Part shown: piece after piece, positions 27,010-35,986 of the stretch | Layout of the letters: each line of letters begins with the position of its first letter | Position numbering within the stretch: the stretch's first letter is position 1 | Assembly (NCBI RefSeq): GCF_002954775.1 | Contig: NZ_KZ672953.1 | Span: 1 to 64,000, forward strand | Reading direction: 5' to 3' | DNA from: Streptomyces geranii | Lineage (GTDB): Bacteria > Actinomycetota > Actinomycetes > Streptomycetales > Streptomycetaceae | Length of the DNA: 64,000 nt | Made by a program: the position numbers and the translations under genes | Notes under the pieces: generated by a model | What the model was told of the DNA's origin: nothing | Database searches by the model: none | The model's input: the letters and a program-made list of their open reading frames with translations, nothing else

Positions 27010-28071
27010 TCATCCCGGGTTCGCGCCCACATAGTCGGCGTGGTACTCCACCCGCTGCGCCGCCGTCAGATGGCAGGCCGCGCCATGTCCCGCCGTACGG
27101 GGCAGATGGGGGCGTCTGCTCGCACAGCGCCCCGCCGGCACCTGTTCCCGGAACGCGCAGCGCGGCTCGAAACGGCAGCCCGCGGGCGGGTCCAGGAGCG
27201 ACGGGGGAGTGCCCGGGATCGGGGACAACGGGACGTCCACGGGGGCGTTCAGGGTCGGCATCGAGCCCAGCAGGCCCCAGGTGTACGGGTGTTGGGGCGT
27301 CCTCAGCACCTCGCGCCGGGTGCCGCGCTCCACCGCCCGGCCCGCGTACATCACCAGGATGTCGTCCGCCATACGGGAGATGACGCCCAGGTCGTGCGTG
27401 ATGAAGACGATCGACGTGCCGAACTCCTGCTGCAGATCCCCCAGCAGGTCCAGGATCTGGGCCTGCACTGTCACATCCAGCGCGGTCGTCGGTTCGTCGG
27501 CGATCAGGAGCTGTGGGTCGCACGCCAACGCCATGGCGATCATGACCCGTTGGCGCATACCGCCGGAGAACTGGTGGGGGTAGTCGTCCGCCCGTGCCGT
27601 CGGCTGCGGGATGCCGACCCGCCTGAGCATCTCCACCGCCCGTGCCCTGGACTCCCGCCTGGACGCCCCGGTGTGCTTGGCGTACGTCTCCGCGATCTGT
27701 CTGCCGACCGTGTGGTACGGCGACAGCGACGCCAGCGCGTCCTGGAAGATCATCGCCATCTTGCTGCCCCGCAGCCTCTCCAGCTCGCGTTCCCGCGCGG
27801 TCAGCAACTCCTGCCCGTCCAGCACGATCTCCCCGGCCAGCGTCGTGCGCGTACGGTCGTGCAGGCCCAGGATCGCCAGGTTCGTCACCGACTTGCCCGA
27901 GCCGGACTCCCCGACGATGCCCAGGGTCCGGCCGCGCCCCACGTCGAAGGAGAGCCCGTCGACGGCACGTACGACACCGTCGTCGGTGGCGAAGTGGACG
28001 CGCAGATCCCGTACGGAGAGGAAGGGATCGGCCGTCGAGGGGCCGGACGCTTCAGACACCAGGGTCACCAA
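27010..28071 (-). CDS. Oligopeptide ABC transporter ATPase, BldKD paralogue
   Basis: This 353-residue ATPase has exactly the length of BldKD and resembles it along the whole chain (FLSVRDL, [14 protein letters not shown], KSVTNLxILGLH, MKHTGAS versus AKHTGAS). Walker A is GESGSGKSV at 54-62, the signature [12 protein letters not shown], Walker [13 protein letters not shown], switch FITHDLG. The C-terminal cysteines are GCRFEPRCAF, RCASR and ACHLT. It is the last transporter gene of the inverted operon. No OppF partner follows; the next gene is a Uma2 protein. Overlap of function with BldK subunits is an inference. Confidence 0.92.
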   Translation of the reverse strand: MVTLVSEASGPSTADPFLSVRDLRVHFATDDGVVRAVDGLSFDVGRGRTLGIVGESGSGKSVTNLAILGLHDRTRTTLAGEIVLDGQELLTARERELERLRGSKMAMIFQDALASLSPYHTVGRQIAETYAKHTGASRRESRARAVEMLRRVGIPQPTARADDYPHQFSGGMRQRVMIAMALACDPQLLIADEPTTALDVTVQAQILDLLGDLQQEFGTSIVFITHDLGVISRMADDILVMYAGRAVERGTRREVLRTPQHPYTWGLLGSMPTLNAPVDVPLSPIPGTPPSLLDPPAGCRFEPRCAFREQVPAGRCASRRPHLPRTAGHGAACHLTAAQRVEYHADYVGANPG

Positions 28072-28078
28072 GTCCCCT

Positions 28079-29062
28079 CTACGCCAGCCTGATCCGCGGG
28101 TCGATCAGCGCGTACACCGCGTCCACCACGATGTTGGCGACGACGATCGCGGCGGCGGCGACGAGCACGACCCCCAGCAGCAGCGGGAGGTCGTTGTCGC
28201 GTACCGCCTTGATGGACAGGGCGCCGATGCCGTGCAGGCCGAACGTCTCCTCGGTGATGATCGCGCCGCCGAGCAGATAGCCGATGTCGAGGCCCAGGAT
28301 CGTGACGATCGGGCCCATCGCGCCCCGCCAGGCGAACCGGAAGAACACCGTGCGCCGGGACAGGCCCTTGGCGCGGGCGGTACGGACGTAGTCCTCGGCG
28401 AGGGACTCCACGAGCTGGGAGCGGGTCATCCGGGTGTAGTTGGCGGTGAAGATGATCGCGAGGACGAACCATGGCAGCAGCAGGCCCTTGAACCAGGCCA
28501 CCGGGTCCTGGGAGAAGCCCACGCTGTCCTGCGGGCGCGGCAGGATGCCCCACTGGTCGGAGAGGTAGTACATGGCGACCACGCCGACGATGTAGATCTG
28601 GAGGGAGGAGCCCACCAACGATATCGACGACGCGATCTTGTCCAGGGCCCGGCCCTGCTTCACCGCCGCCAGCATGCCCGTACCGACGCCGAGGACCACG
28701 AAGACCACCGCGCTGCCCAGGGTGAGGGAGAGGGTGGTGGGGAAGCGGTTGGTGATCAGGCCGAGGACCGGCTCGTGGTTGGTGAAGGAGTAGCCGAGGC
28801 AGGGTGCCGAGCAGTGGCCGAGACCGGCGTAGTCGCGGCCCACGAACACCCCCGCCAGCCAGTGCCAGTACTGCAGCGGCAGCGGATCGTCGATCCCCAG
28901 GTTGCGCCGCACGAGCGCGAGCGTCTCCGGCGTGCAGAGCTTGCCGCAGGCACTGCGCGCCGGGTCGCGCGGGGCGACGTAGAAGAGGACGAAGGTGATC
29001 GCGCTGATGACGAGGAGGATCATCAGCGCACTGAACGTCCGACGAAGAATGAAGCGGAACAT
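28079..29062 (-). CDS. Oligopeptide ABC transporter permease, BldKC paralogue
   Basis: This 327-residue OppB-type permease starts MFRFILRRTF, as BldKC does. That is why the ATG at 29062 is chosen over an upstream GTG at 29095; AGGGAAA lies about 11 bases before it. It has six helices, the external cysteine pairs C39/C43 (CGKLC) and C84/C88 (CSAPC) in the same places as BldKC, the EAA-type loop EDYVRTARAKGLSRR, and the ending YALIDPRIRLA. It precedes the ATPase gene by seven bases and follows the binding protein gene after a hairpin region. Confidence 0.88.
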   Translation of the reverse strand: MFRFILRRTFSALMILLVISAITFVLFYVAPRDPARSACGKLCTPETLALVRRNLGIDDPLPLQYWHWLAGVFVGRDYAGLGHCSAPCLGYSFTNHEPVLGLITNRFPTTLSLTLGSAVVFVVLGVGTGMLAAVKQGRALDKIASSISLVGSSLQIYIVGVVAMYYLSDQWGILPRPQDSVGFSQDPVAWFKGLLLPWFVLAIIFTANYTRMTRSQLVESLAEDYVRTARAKGLSRRTVFFRFAWRGAMGPIVTILGLDIGYLLGGAIITEETFGLHGIGALSIKAVRDNDLPLLLGVVLVAAAAIVVANIVVDAVYALIDPRIRLA

Positions 29063-29138
29063 GGCGATCGGTTTCCCTGGCGAAACCCCCGGCACCGTTC
29101 CCTGGTGGGCGGGACAGGTGCCGGGGGTGGTCGGTGAG

Positions 29139-29171
29139 GCGCCCCGTCAGGGGGCGCCCCGAAAGGGGCGC
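29139..29171 (-). terminator. Intra-operon hairpins between binding protein and permease
   Basis: Two overlapping stems occur: GGCGCCCC with GGGGCGCC at 29139-29158 and GCGCCCC-GAAA-GGGGCGC at about 29154-29171. They lie in the 156-base gap after the binding protein gene, the same relative place as the hairpin after bldKB. Confidence 0.6.
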
Positions 29172-29196
29172 GGGGAACTGCGCGACCAGCCCCCAC
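29165..29196 (-). repeat. Dispersed intergenic repeat type B, copy 2 (inverted)
   Basis: Read on the minus strand this is GTGGGGGCTGGTCGCGCAG followed by TTCCCCGCGCCCC, nearly identical to 47109-47141. It adjoins the hairpins between two genes of the inverted peptide operon. Confidence 0.7.
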
Positions 29197-29218
29197 GGGC
29201 CCGCAGTAGAAAGACGGC

Positions 29219-31000
29219 CTACGACTTCGCGTACAGCTTGTAAAGCACGAACGACGAGTTCAGGGGGTCGTACTCGGCGCCGCCGACCTTGCTCCCGTAC
29301 AGATAGAACCGCCGCTGGTACATCTCCGGAATGATCGGCGCCTCCTTCTCCATCAGCTGCCTGTCCAGCGCGGCCCACGCCGCGTTCGCCTGTGTCGCGT
29401 CGGTCAGGGCCGCCGCCTTGTCGATGGCCGCGTCGACCCAACTCACCTTCAGCTGCGAGACGTTGTTCGCCCCGTTGGCGATCACCCGGCCGTCGAAGAG
29501 GGGCTGGATCATGGTGAAGCCGGTGGGCCAGTCCGGGGACCAGCCGAACCACATCACGTCGAAGGAGTTGTCGATCTGCTGGACCTGGTCGTAGTAGCTG
29601 GTCGCCTCCACCGGCTTCACGACCGGGTCGAAGCCCGCCTCCTTCAGGGCGTTGGCGATGACCACCTTCGTCTTCTCGAAGGCGTCGTTGGAGCCCTGCG
29701 GGTAGGTGTAGACGATCTTCTGGCCGAGCTTGCCGGCCTCCTTGAGCAGCGCCTTCGCCTTCGCGGTGTCACCCTGCGGCTTCGCCAGCTTGCCGTAGAT
29801 GTCGAACTTGACCCGGCCGGCCATGTCGGGGCCGAGGATCGTGGTCGCGTAGTCGCCGGAGGACGGGCCGCCGTAGATGGTCCGGATCTGCTGCAACGGC
29901 CAGGCGTAGTTGAGCGCCTGACGGACCTTCAGGTCGGGGATGCGCTTGCAGTTGATGGCGTAGTAGTACAGGCCGGTCAGCAGCCCGTCGACGGTACGGC
30001 TCTTCAGCGCGGGTGTCGTCAGCACCTTCTGGATGCGCTCGGCGGGCACCCCGCTGTACGCCATCACCGCGTACTGGTCGGTCCCGGAGTCCGCGATCAG
30101 CCGGTCGGAGGTCTGCAGCGCCTCGGGGCCGAACTCGAAGGTGAACGAGTCCGGGTAGGCGTTGCGGATCGGGTCGGTCGCCGGGTCCCAGTGGGTGTTG
30201 CGGACCATCGTCAGCGACTTGTCCACGGAGTGCGCGGAGAGCCGGTAGGGCCCGCAGGAGAACGGGTCCTTGTCGTACTTCTCCTTGGTGTCGTGCTTCG
30301 CGGACACCGCCCCGTACGACTGCATGGCCAGCGTCCAGTTGAGGTCCGGGCGGGCCGTCTTGAGGTGGAAGGTGATCGTCTTCTTCGCGGTGTCCGTGAC
30401 GACCGAGTCGAGGTGCTTGCCGTCGTACGGGCCCTTGTAGACCGAGCGGAAGTCGTTCGTGCCGGTCAGCGCGGCCTGGAGGTAGGTCGCGCCCTCGGTG
30501 GTGAAGCTGGCGAAGCCGCGCTCGATGCCGTGCCGTACGTCCTCGACGGTCAGCTCGCTGCCGTCCTCCCACTTCAGCCCGTCCTTCAGGGTGTACGTCC
30601 AGGTCTTGCCGCCGTCCGACATGGTGCCGGTGTCGGTGGCGAGGTCGCCGACGAGCTTCATCGCGCCGCCGTCGATGCGGTAGCCGGTCAGACAGCGGAT
30701 GTAGAGGTTGCCGACCTCGGAGTTCCACGAGTAGTAGATGCGCTGTGGGTCGAGGTGGGAGAAGTCCTGCGGGCTGATCGGCCGGATCGTGCCGCCCTTC
30801 TTCGCGCCCGGGATCTCCGGCGCGGGCCCGGTGGAGTCCTCCTTGGTGCCGATGCTGACCGACGAGTACTTCCCGGCCGACACCCCGCCCCCCGACGTAC
30901 CGCCACCGCCTCCCCCACCGCTGCTGCACGCGGACAGGACCATCGAGCCGCCGGCGGCTACCGAGGTGGCGATGACGAAGTTTCTGCGGGAGAGAGACAT
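29219..31000 (-). CDS. Oligopeptide-binding lipoprotein, BldKB paralogue
   Basis: This 593-residue receptor has a twin-arginine-like signal (SLSRRNFVIA) ending in the lipobox VLSACSSGG, while BldKB has an ordinary Sec-type signal. A Gly-rich linker (GGGGGGTSGGG) follows. The mature part matches BldKB in STGPAPEIPGAKKGGTI, SHLDPQRIYY and DGGKTWTYTLKDGLKWEDGS, and has a WFGWSPDWPTG ligand-site segment. It is the second gene of the inverted operon, 87 bases after the OppC-type permease. Ligand range is likely similar to, but not the same as, that of BldKB. Confidence 0.9.
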   Translation of the reverse strand: MSLSRRNFVIATSVAAGGSMVLSACSSGGGGGGGTSGGGVSAGKYSSVSIGTKEDSTGPAPEIPGAKKGGTIRPISPQDFSHLDPQRIYYSWNSEVGNLYIRCLTGYRIDGGAMKLVGDLATDTGTMSDGGKTWTYTLKDGLKWEDGSELTVEDVRHGIERGFASFTTEGATYLQAALTGTNDFRSVYKGPYDGKHLDSVVTDTAKKTITFHLKTARPDLNWTLAMQSYGAVSAKHDTKEKYDKDPFSCGPYRLSAHSVDKSLTMVRNTHWDPATDPIRNAYPDSFTFEFGPEALQTSDRLIADSGTDQYAVMAYSGVPAERIQKVLTTPALKSRTVDGLLTGLYYYAINCKRIPDLKVRQALNYAWPLQQIRTIYGGPSSGDYATTILGPDMAGRVKFDIYGKLAKPQGDTAKAKALLKEAGKLGQKIVYTYPQGSNDAFEKTKVVIANALKEAGFDPVVKPVEATSYYDQVQQIDNSFDVMWFGWSPDWPTGFTMIQPLFDGRVIANGANNVSQLKVSWVDAAIDKAAALTDATQANAAWAALDRQLMEKEAPIIPEMYQRRFYLYGSKVGGAEYDPLNSSFVLYKLYAKS

Positions 31001-31087
31001 GGGGTGTGTCCTGCCTGAATCAGGGAGATGGGTTGTTTTCCGGGGTTTCCGGATGTCCCGTGCGGGGAGAGGGGTGGGCGCCGCTGT

Positions 31088-32116
31088 TCAGCGTTTGGTC
31101 TTCGGGTCCAGCGCGTCGCGCACGGAGTCGCCGAGGAGGTTGAAGGCGATCACGAAGATCACCATCGCCAGGCCGGGGAAGAGCATGTAGGTGATGTCGT
31201 TCTGGTAGACCTGCGCCCCGCGCTGGATCATCACGCCCCAGTCGGGCGTGGGGTCGCTGAGCCCGACCCCGAGGAAGGCGAGCGCCGCCTCGGTGGTCAC
31301 GTACATGGGCAGCGCGAGGGTGGCCTGGATGAGGATCGGGGTCCACAGGTTGGGCAGCAGCTCCCGGAAGATGATCCGGGCCGGGGAGGCGCCGGTGACC
31401 TTCGCGGACTCCACGAACTCCCGCTCGCGCAGGGCGAGTACCTCACCGCGCAGCAGCCGGGCGATGGGCGCCCAGCCGAACGCGGTCATCACGGAGATGA
31501 GACTGACGACGGTCAGCCAGGTCGGGGTGTTCTCCTCCGGCGACACGAAGATCGAGATCATCACCGGCCAGAACGCGATGAAGAAGAGGGTGGAGGGGAA
31601 GGCGAGGAGGATGTCGATGACCCGGCCGACGAAGCCGTCGATCCGGCCGCCGAGATAGCCGGCGGTGAGTCCGACGACGATGCCGAACAGGGTGACCAGC
31701 AGGGTCGTCACCGTGGCGATGAGCAGTGAGTTGCGGATGCCGTAGAGCAGCAGGGTGAAGACGTCCCGGCCGAGCTGCGGTTCGACCCCGAACCAGAAGT
31801 CGCCGCTGATGCCGCCGTTGGGCCGGATCGGGAAACCGAACTCGTTGAGCAGTCCGGTGCCGTTCTGGCCGTAGGTCGTGTACGGGTCCTTGCCGTAGAC
31901 CTTGGCGATCAGCGGGGCGGCGATGCCCGCCACGAAGAAGAGCACGACGACGACGGCCGAGACGAGCCCGGTGCGGTCGCGTCGGAAGCGCAGCCAGGCG
32001 ATCCGGCCCGGTGAGCGGCCGGTGCCGCCGCGGACCGGCGCGGTGGGCGTCGGTGGTGCGGCACCGGAATCGGCCGCCACCAGGGGTGCGGTGGCGGAAG
32101 GCGTAGACGAGGTCAC
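31088..32116 (-). CDS. Oligopeptide ABC transporter permease, BldKA paralogue
   Basis: This 342-residue OppC-type permease begins with a Thr/Ala/Pro-rich leader of about 45 residues. It then follows BldKA closely: RSPGxxxWxRFxRDRTG, PYTxYGQ, GGxSGDxWFGVEPQLGRD and LSFPSxLFFIAF-like segments. The EAA loop is EFVESAKVTGASPARIIFRELLPN and it ends LLGDSVRDALDPKTKR. It starts with GTG after GAAAGG. It is the first gene of the inverted operon and shares a 258-base divergent promoter region with the third peptide operon. Confidence 0.9.
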   Translation of the reverse strand: MTSSTPSATAPLVAADSGAAPPTPTAPVRGGTGRSPGRIAWLRFRRDRTGLVSAVVVVLFFVAGIAAPLIAKVYGKDPYTTYGQNGTGLLNEFGFPIRPNGGISGDFWFGVEPQLGRDVFTLLLYGIRNSLLIATVTTLLVTLFGIVVGLTAGYLGGRIDGFVGRVIDILLAFPSTLFFIAFWPVMISIFVSPEENTPTWLTVVSLISVMTAFGWAPIARLLRGEVLALREREFVESAKVTGASPARIIFRELLPNLWTPILIQATLALPMYVTTEAALAFLGVGLSDPTPDWGVMIQRGAQVYQNDITYMLFPGLAMVIFVIAFNLLGDSVRDALDPKTKR

Positions 32117-32374
32117 ATTGGGGACCTTTCAGCGCCGGTTCAGGTGCCGTCAATGCTTCGTTGACGCCTTTGATCTGGACTTTTGCCCTTTGACCCGACG
32201 CTGGGTCAGCACTTGGGTCGGCTTTGGACGGCCATGACCAAAGAGGGACCTAAGAGCGGACCGAGGGGGAGGGGGACCCGTACGGGCCGCCAAGAGGTGC
32301 GTTACGTGCGCTATCGGCTGATATTGACCGGTAACGGTATGGAACTGTATGGCGCACTGAACAGGAGGCACTCC
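32117..32374. promoter_or_regulatory. Divergent control region of two peptide-import operons
   Basis: The region separates the GTG of the inverted operon from the ATG of the third operon. It holds short palindromes, CGTCAA-N7-TTGACG at 32148-32166 and TGACCC-N6-GGGTCA at 32191-32208, plus a further GGGTC nearby. These could be operators for a shared regulator. The ribosome site AGGAGG at 32363-32368 belongs to the rightward operon. Confidence 0.45.
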
Positions 32375-34024
32375 ATGCGTGGAGCCACGCACGTCCGATG
32401 GGCCGCATGCGCGGTGGCGGTGGCCCTCGCGGCGACCGCCTGCGGGGGCGACGACGGCGACAGCGACGGCGGCGGCAGTGGCAGCGGCGACGGCTCCGGA
32501 GTCCTCAGCTCCTCCTGGGGCGACCCGCAGAACCCGCTGGAGCCCGCCAACACCAACGAGGTGCAGGGCGGCAAGGTCCTGGACATGGTCTTCCGGGGCC
32601 TGAAGCGCTACGACGCCAAGACCGGCAAGGCCAACGACATGATGGCCGAGAAGATCGAGACGACCGACTCGCAGAACTTCACGATCACCATCAAGGACGG
32701 CTGGAAGTTCAGCAACGGCGAGGCCGTCACCGCCAAGTCGTTCGTCGACGCCTGGAACTACGGCGCCAGCCTGAAGAACAACCAGAAGAACGCGTACTTC
32801 TTCGGCTACATCGACGGCTACGACAAGGCCCACCCCGAGGACGGCAGCAAGCAGACCGCCGACACCCTCTCCGGGCTCAAGGTGACCGGCACGAACACCT
32901 TCACCGTCAAGCTCAACCAGAAGTTCTCGACCTTCCCCGACACCCTCGGCTACGCGGCCTTCTCGCCGCTGCCCCAGGCCTTCTTCACCGACCACGCGGC
33001 CTGGCTGAGCAAGCCCGTCGGCAACGGCCCGTACGCGATCAAGGCGTACACCAAGGGCTCCCAGATGTCCCTGCGCAAGTGGGACGCCTACTCCGGCACC
33101 GACAAGGCGCAGAACGGCGGCGTCGACCTCAAGGTCTACACCGACAACAACACCGCCTACACCGACCTGATGGCCGGCAACCTCGACCTCGTCGACGACG
33201 TGCCCGCCTCCCAGCTCACCAACGTCAAGGCGGACCTCGGCGACCGGTACATCAACACGCCCGCCGGGATCATCCAGACCCTCGCCTTCCCGTTCTACGA
33301 CAAGGACTGGGACAAGCCCGGCATGGAGAAGGTCCGCACCGGACTCTCCCGGGCCATCAACCGCGAGCAGATCACCGAGACGATCTTCCAGAAGACCCGC
33401 ACCCCCGCCACCGACTGGACCTCGCCCGTCCTCGGCGAGGAGGGCGGCTACAAGGAAGGCCTGTGCGGCGACGCCTGCGAGTACGACCCCGAAGAGGCCA
33501 AGAAGCTCATCGAGGAGGGCGGCGGCTTCCCCGGCGGCCAGGTCAAGATCTCGTACAACGCGGACACCGGCTCGCACAAGCAGTGGGTCGACGCCGTCTG
33601 CAACAGCGTCAACAACGTCCTCGACAACGACAAGGCCTGCGTCGGCAACCCGATCGGCACCTTCGCCGACTTCCGCAACCAGATCACCCAGTCCAAGATG
33701 TCCGGCCCCTTCCGCGCCGGCTGGCAGATGGACTACCCCCTCATCCAGAACTTCCTCCAGCCGCTCTACTACACCAACGCCTCCTCCAACGACGGCAAGT
33801 GGACCAACAAGGAGTTCGACAAGCTCGTCGACGAGGCCAACGCGGAGACCGACCAGAGCAAGGCCGTCGAGCTGTTCCAGCAGGCCGAGGAGGTCCTGCG
33901 GGACGACATGGGCGCCATCCCGCTCTGGTACCAGAACGGCAGCGCCGGCTACTCGGAGCGCCTCTCGAACGTGGCTCTTAACCCGTTCAGCCTGCCCGTG
34001 TACAGCGAGATCAAGGTCAGCTGA
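32375..34024 (+). CDS. Peptide ABC transporter substrate-binding lipoprotein, third operon
   Basis: This 549-residue family 5 binding protein has a signal ending in LAATACGGDDGD, with a Ser/Gly/Asp-rich linker after the lipid-modified cysteine. The mature part includes WGDPQNPLEPANTNEVQGGKVLDMVF, DGWKFSNGEAVTAKSFVDAWNY and GNGPYAIKAYTKGSQMSL, more like OppA/DppA than BldKB. Cysteines in LCGDACEYD and AVCNSV...KACVGN may form disulfides. AGGAGG precedes the ATG by six bases; upstream extension to 32183 is unsupported. It is the first gene of an operon in the order binding protein, permease, permease, ATPase, ATPase. Confidence 0.92.
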   Translation: MRGATHVRWAACAVAVALAATACGGDDGDSDGGGSGSGDGSGVLSSSWGDPQNPLEPANTNEVQGGKVLDMVFRGLKRYDAKTGKANDMMAEKIETTDSQNFTITIKDGWKFSNGEAVTAKSFVDAWNYGASLKNNQKNAYFFGYIDGYDKAHPEDGSKQTADTLSGLKVTGTNTFTVKLNQKFSTFPDTLGYAAFSPLPQAFFTDHAAWLSKPVGNGPYAIKAYTKGSQMSLRKWDAYSGTDKAQNGGVDLKVYTDNNTAYTDLMAGNLDLVDDVPASQLTNVKADLGDRYINTPAGIIQTLAFPFYDKDWDKPGMEKVRTGLSRAINREQITETIFQKTRTPATDWTSPVLGEEGGYKEGLCGDACEYDPEEAKKLIEEGGGFPGGQVKISYNADTGSHKQWVDAVCNSVNNVLDNDKACVGNPIGTFADFRNQITQSKMSGPFRAGWQMDYPLIQNFLQPLYYTNASSNDGKWTNKEFDKLVDEANAETDQSKAVELFQQAEEVLRDDMGAIPLWYQNGSAGYSERLSNVALNPFSLPVYSEIKVS

Positions 34025-34087
34025 CCGTCCGAGCCGCCGGGACAGCCGTGCACGTACGGCGGCTGTCCCACTACCTCCGGAGCCCTC

Positions 34088-35011
34088 ATGGGACGGTACG
34101 TGATCCGGCGTCTGCTGCAGATGATCCCGGTCTTCATCGGCGCCACCCTGCTGATCTTCCTCATGGTGAACGTGATGGGCGACCCCATCGCGGGCCTCTG
34201 CGGCGACCGGCAGTGCGACCCGGCCACGGCCGCCCAGCTCCGCAGGGAGTTCGGCCTCGACAAGCCCGTCTGGCAGCAATACCTGACCTACATGGGCAAC
34301 GTCTTCACCGGCGACTTCGGCACCGCCTTCAACGGCCAGAAGGTCACCGAGCTGATGTCGACGGCGTTCCCCGTCACCATCCGGCTGACCATCGTGGCCG
34401 TCCTCTTCGAGATCGTCATCGGCATCACCCTGGGCGTGGTGACCGGCCTGCGCCGCGGCAAGCCGATCGACACCGCCGTCCTCCTCGTCACCCTGGTCGT
34501 CATCTCGGTCCCGACCTTCGTGACGGGCCTCCTCCTCCAACTCCTCCTGGGCGTCGAGTGGGGCTGGATCAAGCCGTCGGTGTCGACGGACGCCAACTTC
34601 GACGAACTGATCGTCCCCGGCCTGGTGCTGGCCTCGGTCTCACTCGCCTACGTCACCCGCCTCACCCGCACCTCGATCGCGGAGAACAGACGCTCCGACT
34701 ACGTCCGTACAGCGGTCGCCAAGGGCCTCCCGAGACGCCGGGTGATCACCCGCCACCTGCTGCGCAACTCCCTGATCCCCGTGGTCACCTTCATCGGCAC
34801 GGACGTCGGGGCGCTGATGGGCGGCGCGATCGTCACCGAGCGGATCTTCAACATCCACGGCGTCGGCTACCAGCTCTACCAGGGCATCCTCCGCCAGAAC
34901 ACCCAGACGGTCGTCGGCTTCGTGACCGTCCTCGTCCTCGTCTTCCTGGTCGCCAACCTGCTCGTCGACCTCCTGTACGCCGTACTCGACCCGAGGATCC
35001 GCTATGCCTGA
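34088..35011 (+). CDS. Peptide ABC transporter permease (OppB-like), third operon
   Basis: This 307-residue permease starts MGRYVIRRLLQMIPVFIGATLLIF and has six helices. The external loop has only one cysteine pair (CGDRQC) where the BldKC-type proteins have two. The EAA loop is SDYVRTAVAKGLPRRRVITRHLLRN and the C-terminus is LLYAVLDPRIRYA. The ATG follows CCGGAG. Its last eight bases overlap the start of the next permease gene, so the two permeases are translationally coupled and likely made in equal amounts. Confidence 0.93.
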   Translation: MGRYVIRRLLQMIPVFIGATLLIFLMVNVMGDPIAGLCGDRQCDPATAAQLRREFGLDKPVWQQYLTYMGNVFTGDFGTAFNGQKVTELMSTAFPVTIRLTIVAVLFEIVIGITLGVVTGLRRGKPIDTAVLLVTLVVISVPTFVTGLLLQLLLGVEWGWIKPSVSTDANFDELIVPGLVLASVSLAYVTRLTRTSIAENRRSDYVRTAVAKGLPRRRVITRHLLRNSLIPVVTFIGTDVGALMGGAIVTERIFNIHGVGYQLYQGILRQNTQTVVGFVTVLVLVFLVANLLVDLLYAVLDPRIRYA

Positions 35012-35978
35012 GCAGCCGTACGAACCGGAGGGCGCCATCGCCGCGACCGGCATGGGCGGCGCCATGGACCTCGCGATGAGCGAGGCGGAGACCCTGGAGA
35101 AGGGCCCGGGGGACGGCAACGGCCCTTCCGACAAGCCCCGTTCACTCTGGTCGGACGCCTGGCTGGACCTGCGCCGCAACCCGGTCTTCATCATCTCCTC
35201 CCTGGTCATCCTCTTCCTGGTCGTCATCTCCATCTGGCCCTCGGCGATCGCCTCCGGCAACCCCCTCAAGTGCGACCTCGCCAACGCCCAGAAGGGCTCG
35301 GCCCCCGGCCACCCCTTCGGCTACGACGGCCAGGGCTGCGACGTCTACACGCGCACGGTCTACGGCGCCCGTACGTCCGTCACGGTCGGCGTCTGCGCCA
35401 CGCTCGGGGTCGCGATCCTCGGGTCGGTCCTCGGCGGGCTCGCCGGTTTCTTCGGCGGAATCTGGGACTCGGTGCTCTCCCGCATCACCGACGTGTTCTT
35501 CGCGATCCCGGTCGTCCTCGGCGGTCTGGTCCTGCTCTCCGTGGTGACCAGTTCGACGGTCTGGCCGGTCATCGGCTTCATGGTGCTGCTGGGCTGGCCG
35601 CAGATCTCCCGTATCGCCCGCGGCTCGGTCATCACCGCCAAACAGAACGACTACGTCCAGGCCGCCCGCGCCCTCGGCGCCTCCAACTCCCGCATGCTGC
35701 TACGGCACATCACGCCCAACGCGGTGGCCCCGGTGATCGTCGTCGCGACGATCGCGCTCGGTACGTACATCGCCCTGGAGGCCACCCTGTCCTACCTGGG
35801 CGTCGGCCTGAAGCCCCCGACGGTCAGCTGGGGCATCGACATCAGCTCGGCCTCCGTCTACGTCCGCAACGCCCCGCACGCCCTCCTGTGGCCCTCCGGA
35901 GCGCTCGCGGTCACCGTGCTCGCGTTCATCATGCTCGGCGACGCGGTGCGCGACGCCCTCGACCCGAAGCTGAGGTGA
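35004..35978 (+). CDS. Peptide ABC transporter permease (OppC-like), third operon
   Basis: This 324-residue permease has a cytoplasmic N-terminus of about 50 residues (MDLAMSEAETLEKGPGDG) and then helices beginning PVFIISSLVILFLVVISIWPS. The external segment CDLANAQKGSAPGHPFGYDGQGCD gives one possible disulfide. The EAA loop is NDYVQAARALGASNSRMLLRHITPN and the end LGDAVRDALDPKLR is typical of OppC. Its stop overlaps a possible GTG start (35975) of the ATPase gene. Confidence 0.93.
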   Translation: MPEQPYEPEGAIAATGMGGAMDLAMSEAETLEKGPGDGNGPSDKPRSLWSDAWLDLRRNPVFIISSLVILFLVVISIWPSAIASGNPLKCDLANAQKGSAPGHPFGYDGQGCDVYTRTVYGARTSVTVGVCATLGVAILGSVLGGLAGFFGGIWDSVLSRITDVFFAIPVVLGGLVLLSVVTSSTVWPVIGFMVLLGWPQISRIARGSVITAKQNDYVQAARALGASNSRMLLRHITPNAVAPVIVVATIALGTYIALEATLSYLGVGLKPPTVSWGIDISSASVYVRNAPHALLWPSGALAVTVLAFIMLGDAVRDALDPKLR

Positions 35979-35986
35979 CCGGCGCC

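Noticed and set aside
30191..31018. 275-codon plus-strand frame opposite the BldKB paralogue
   Set aside because: It is the antisense shadow of a well-supported binding protein and has no family features.
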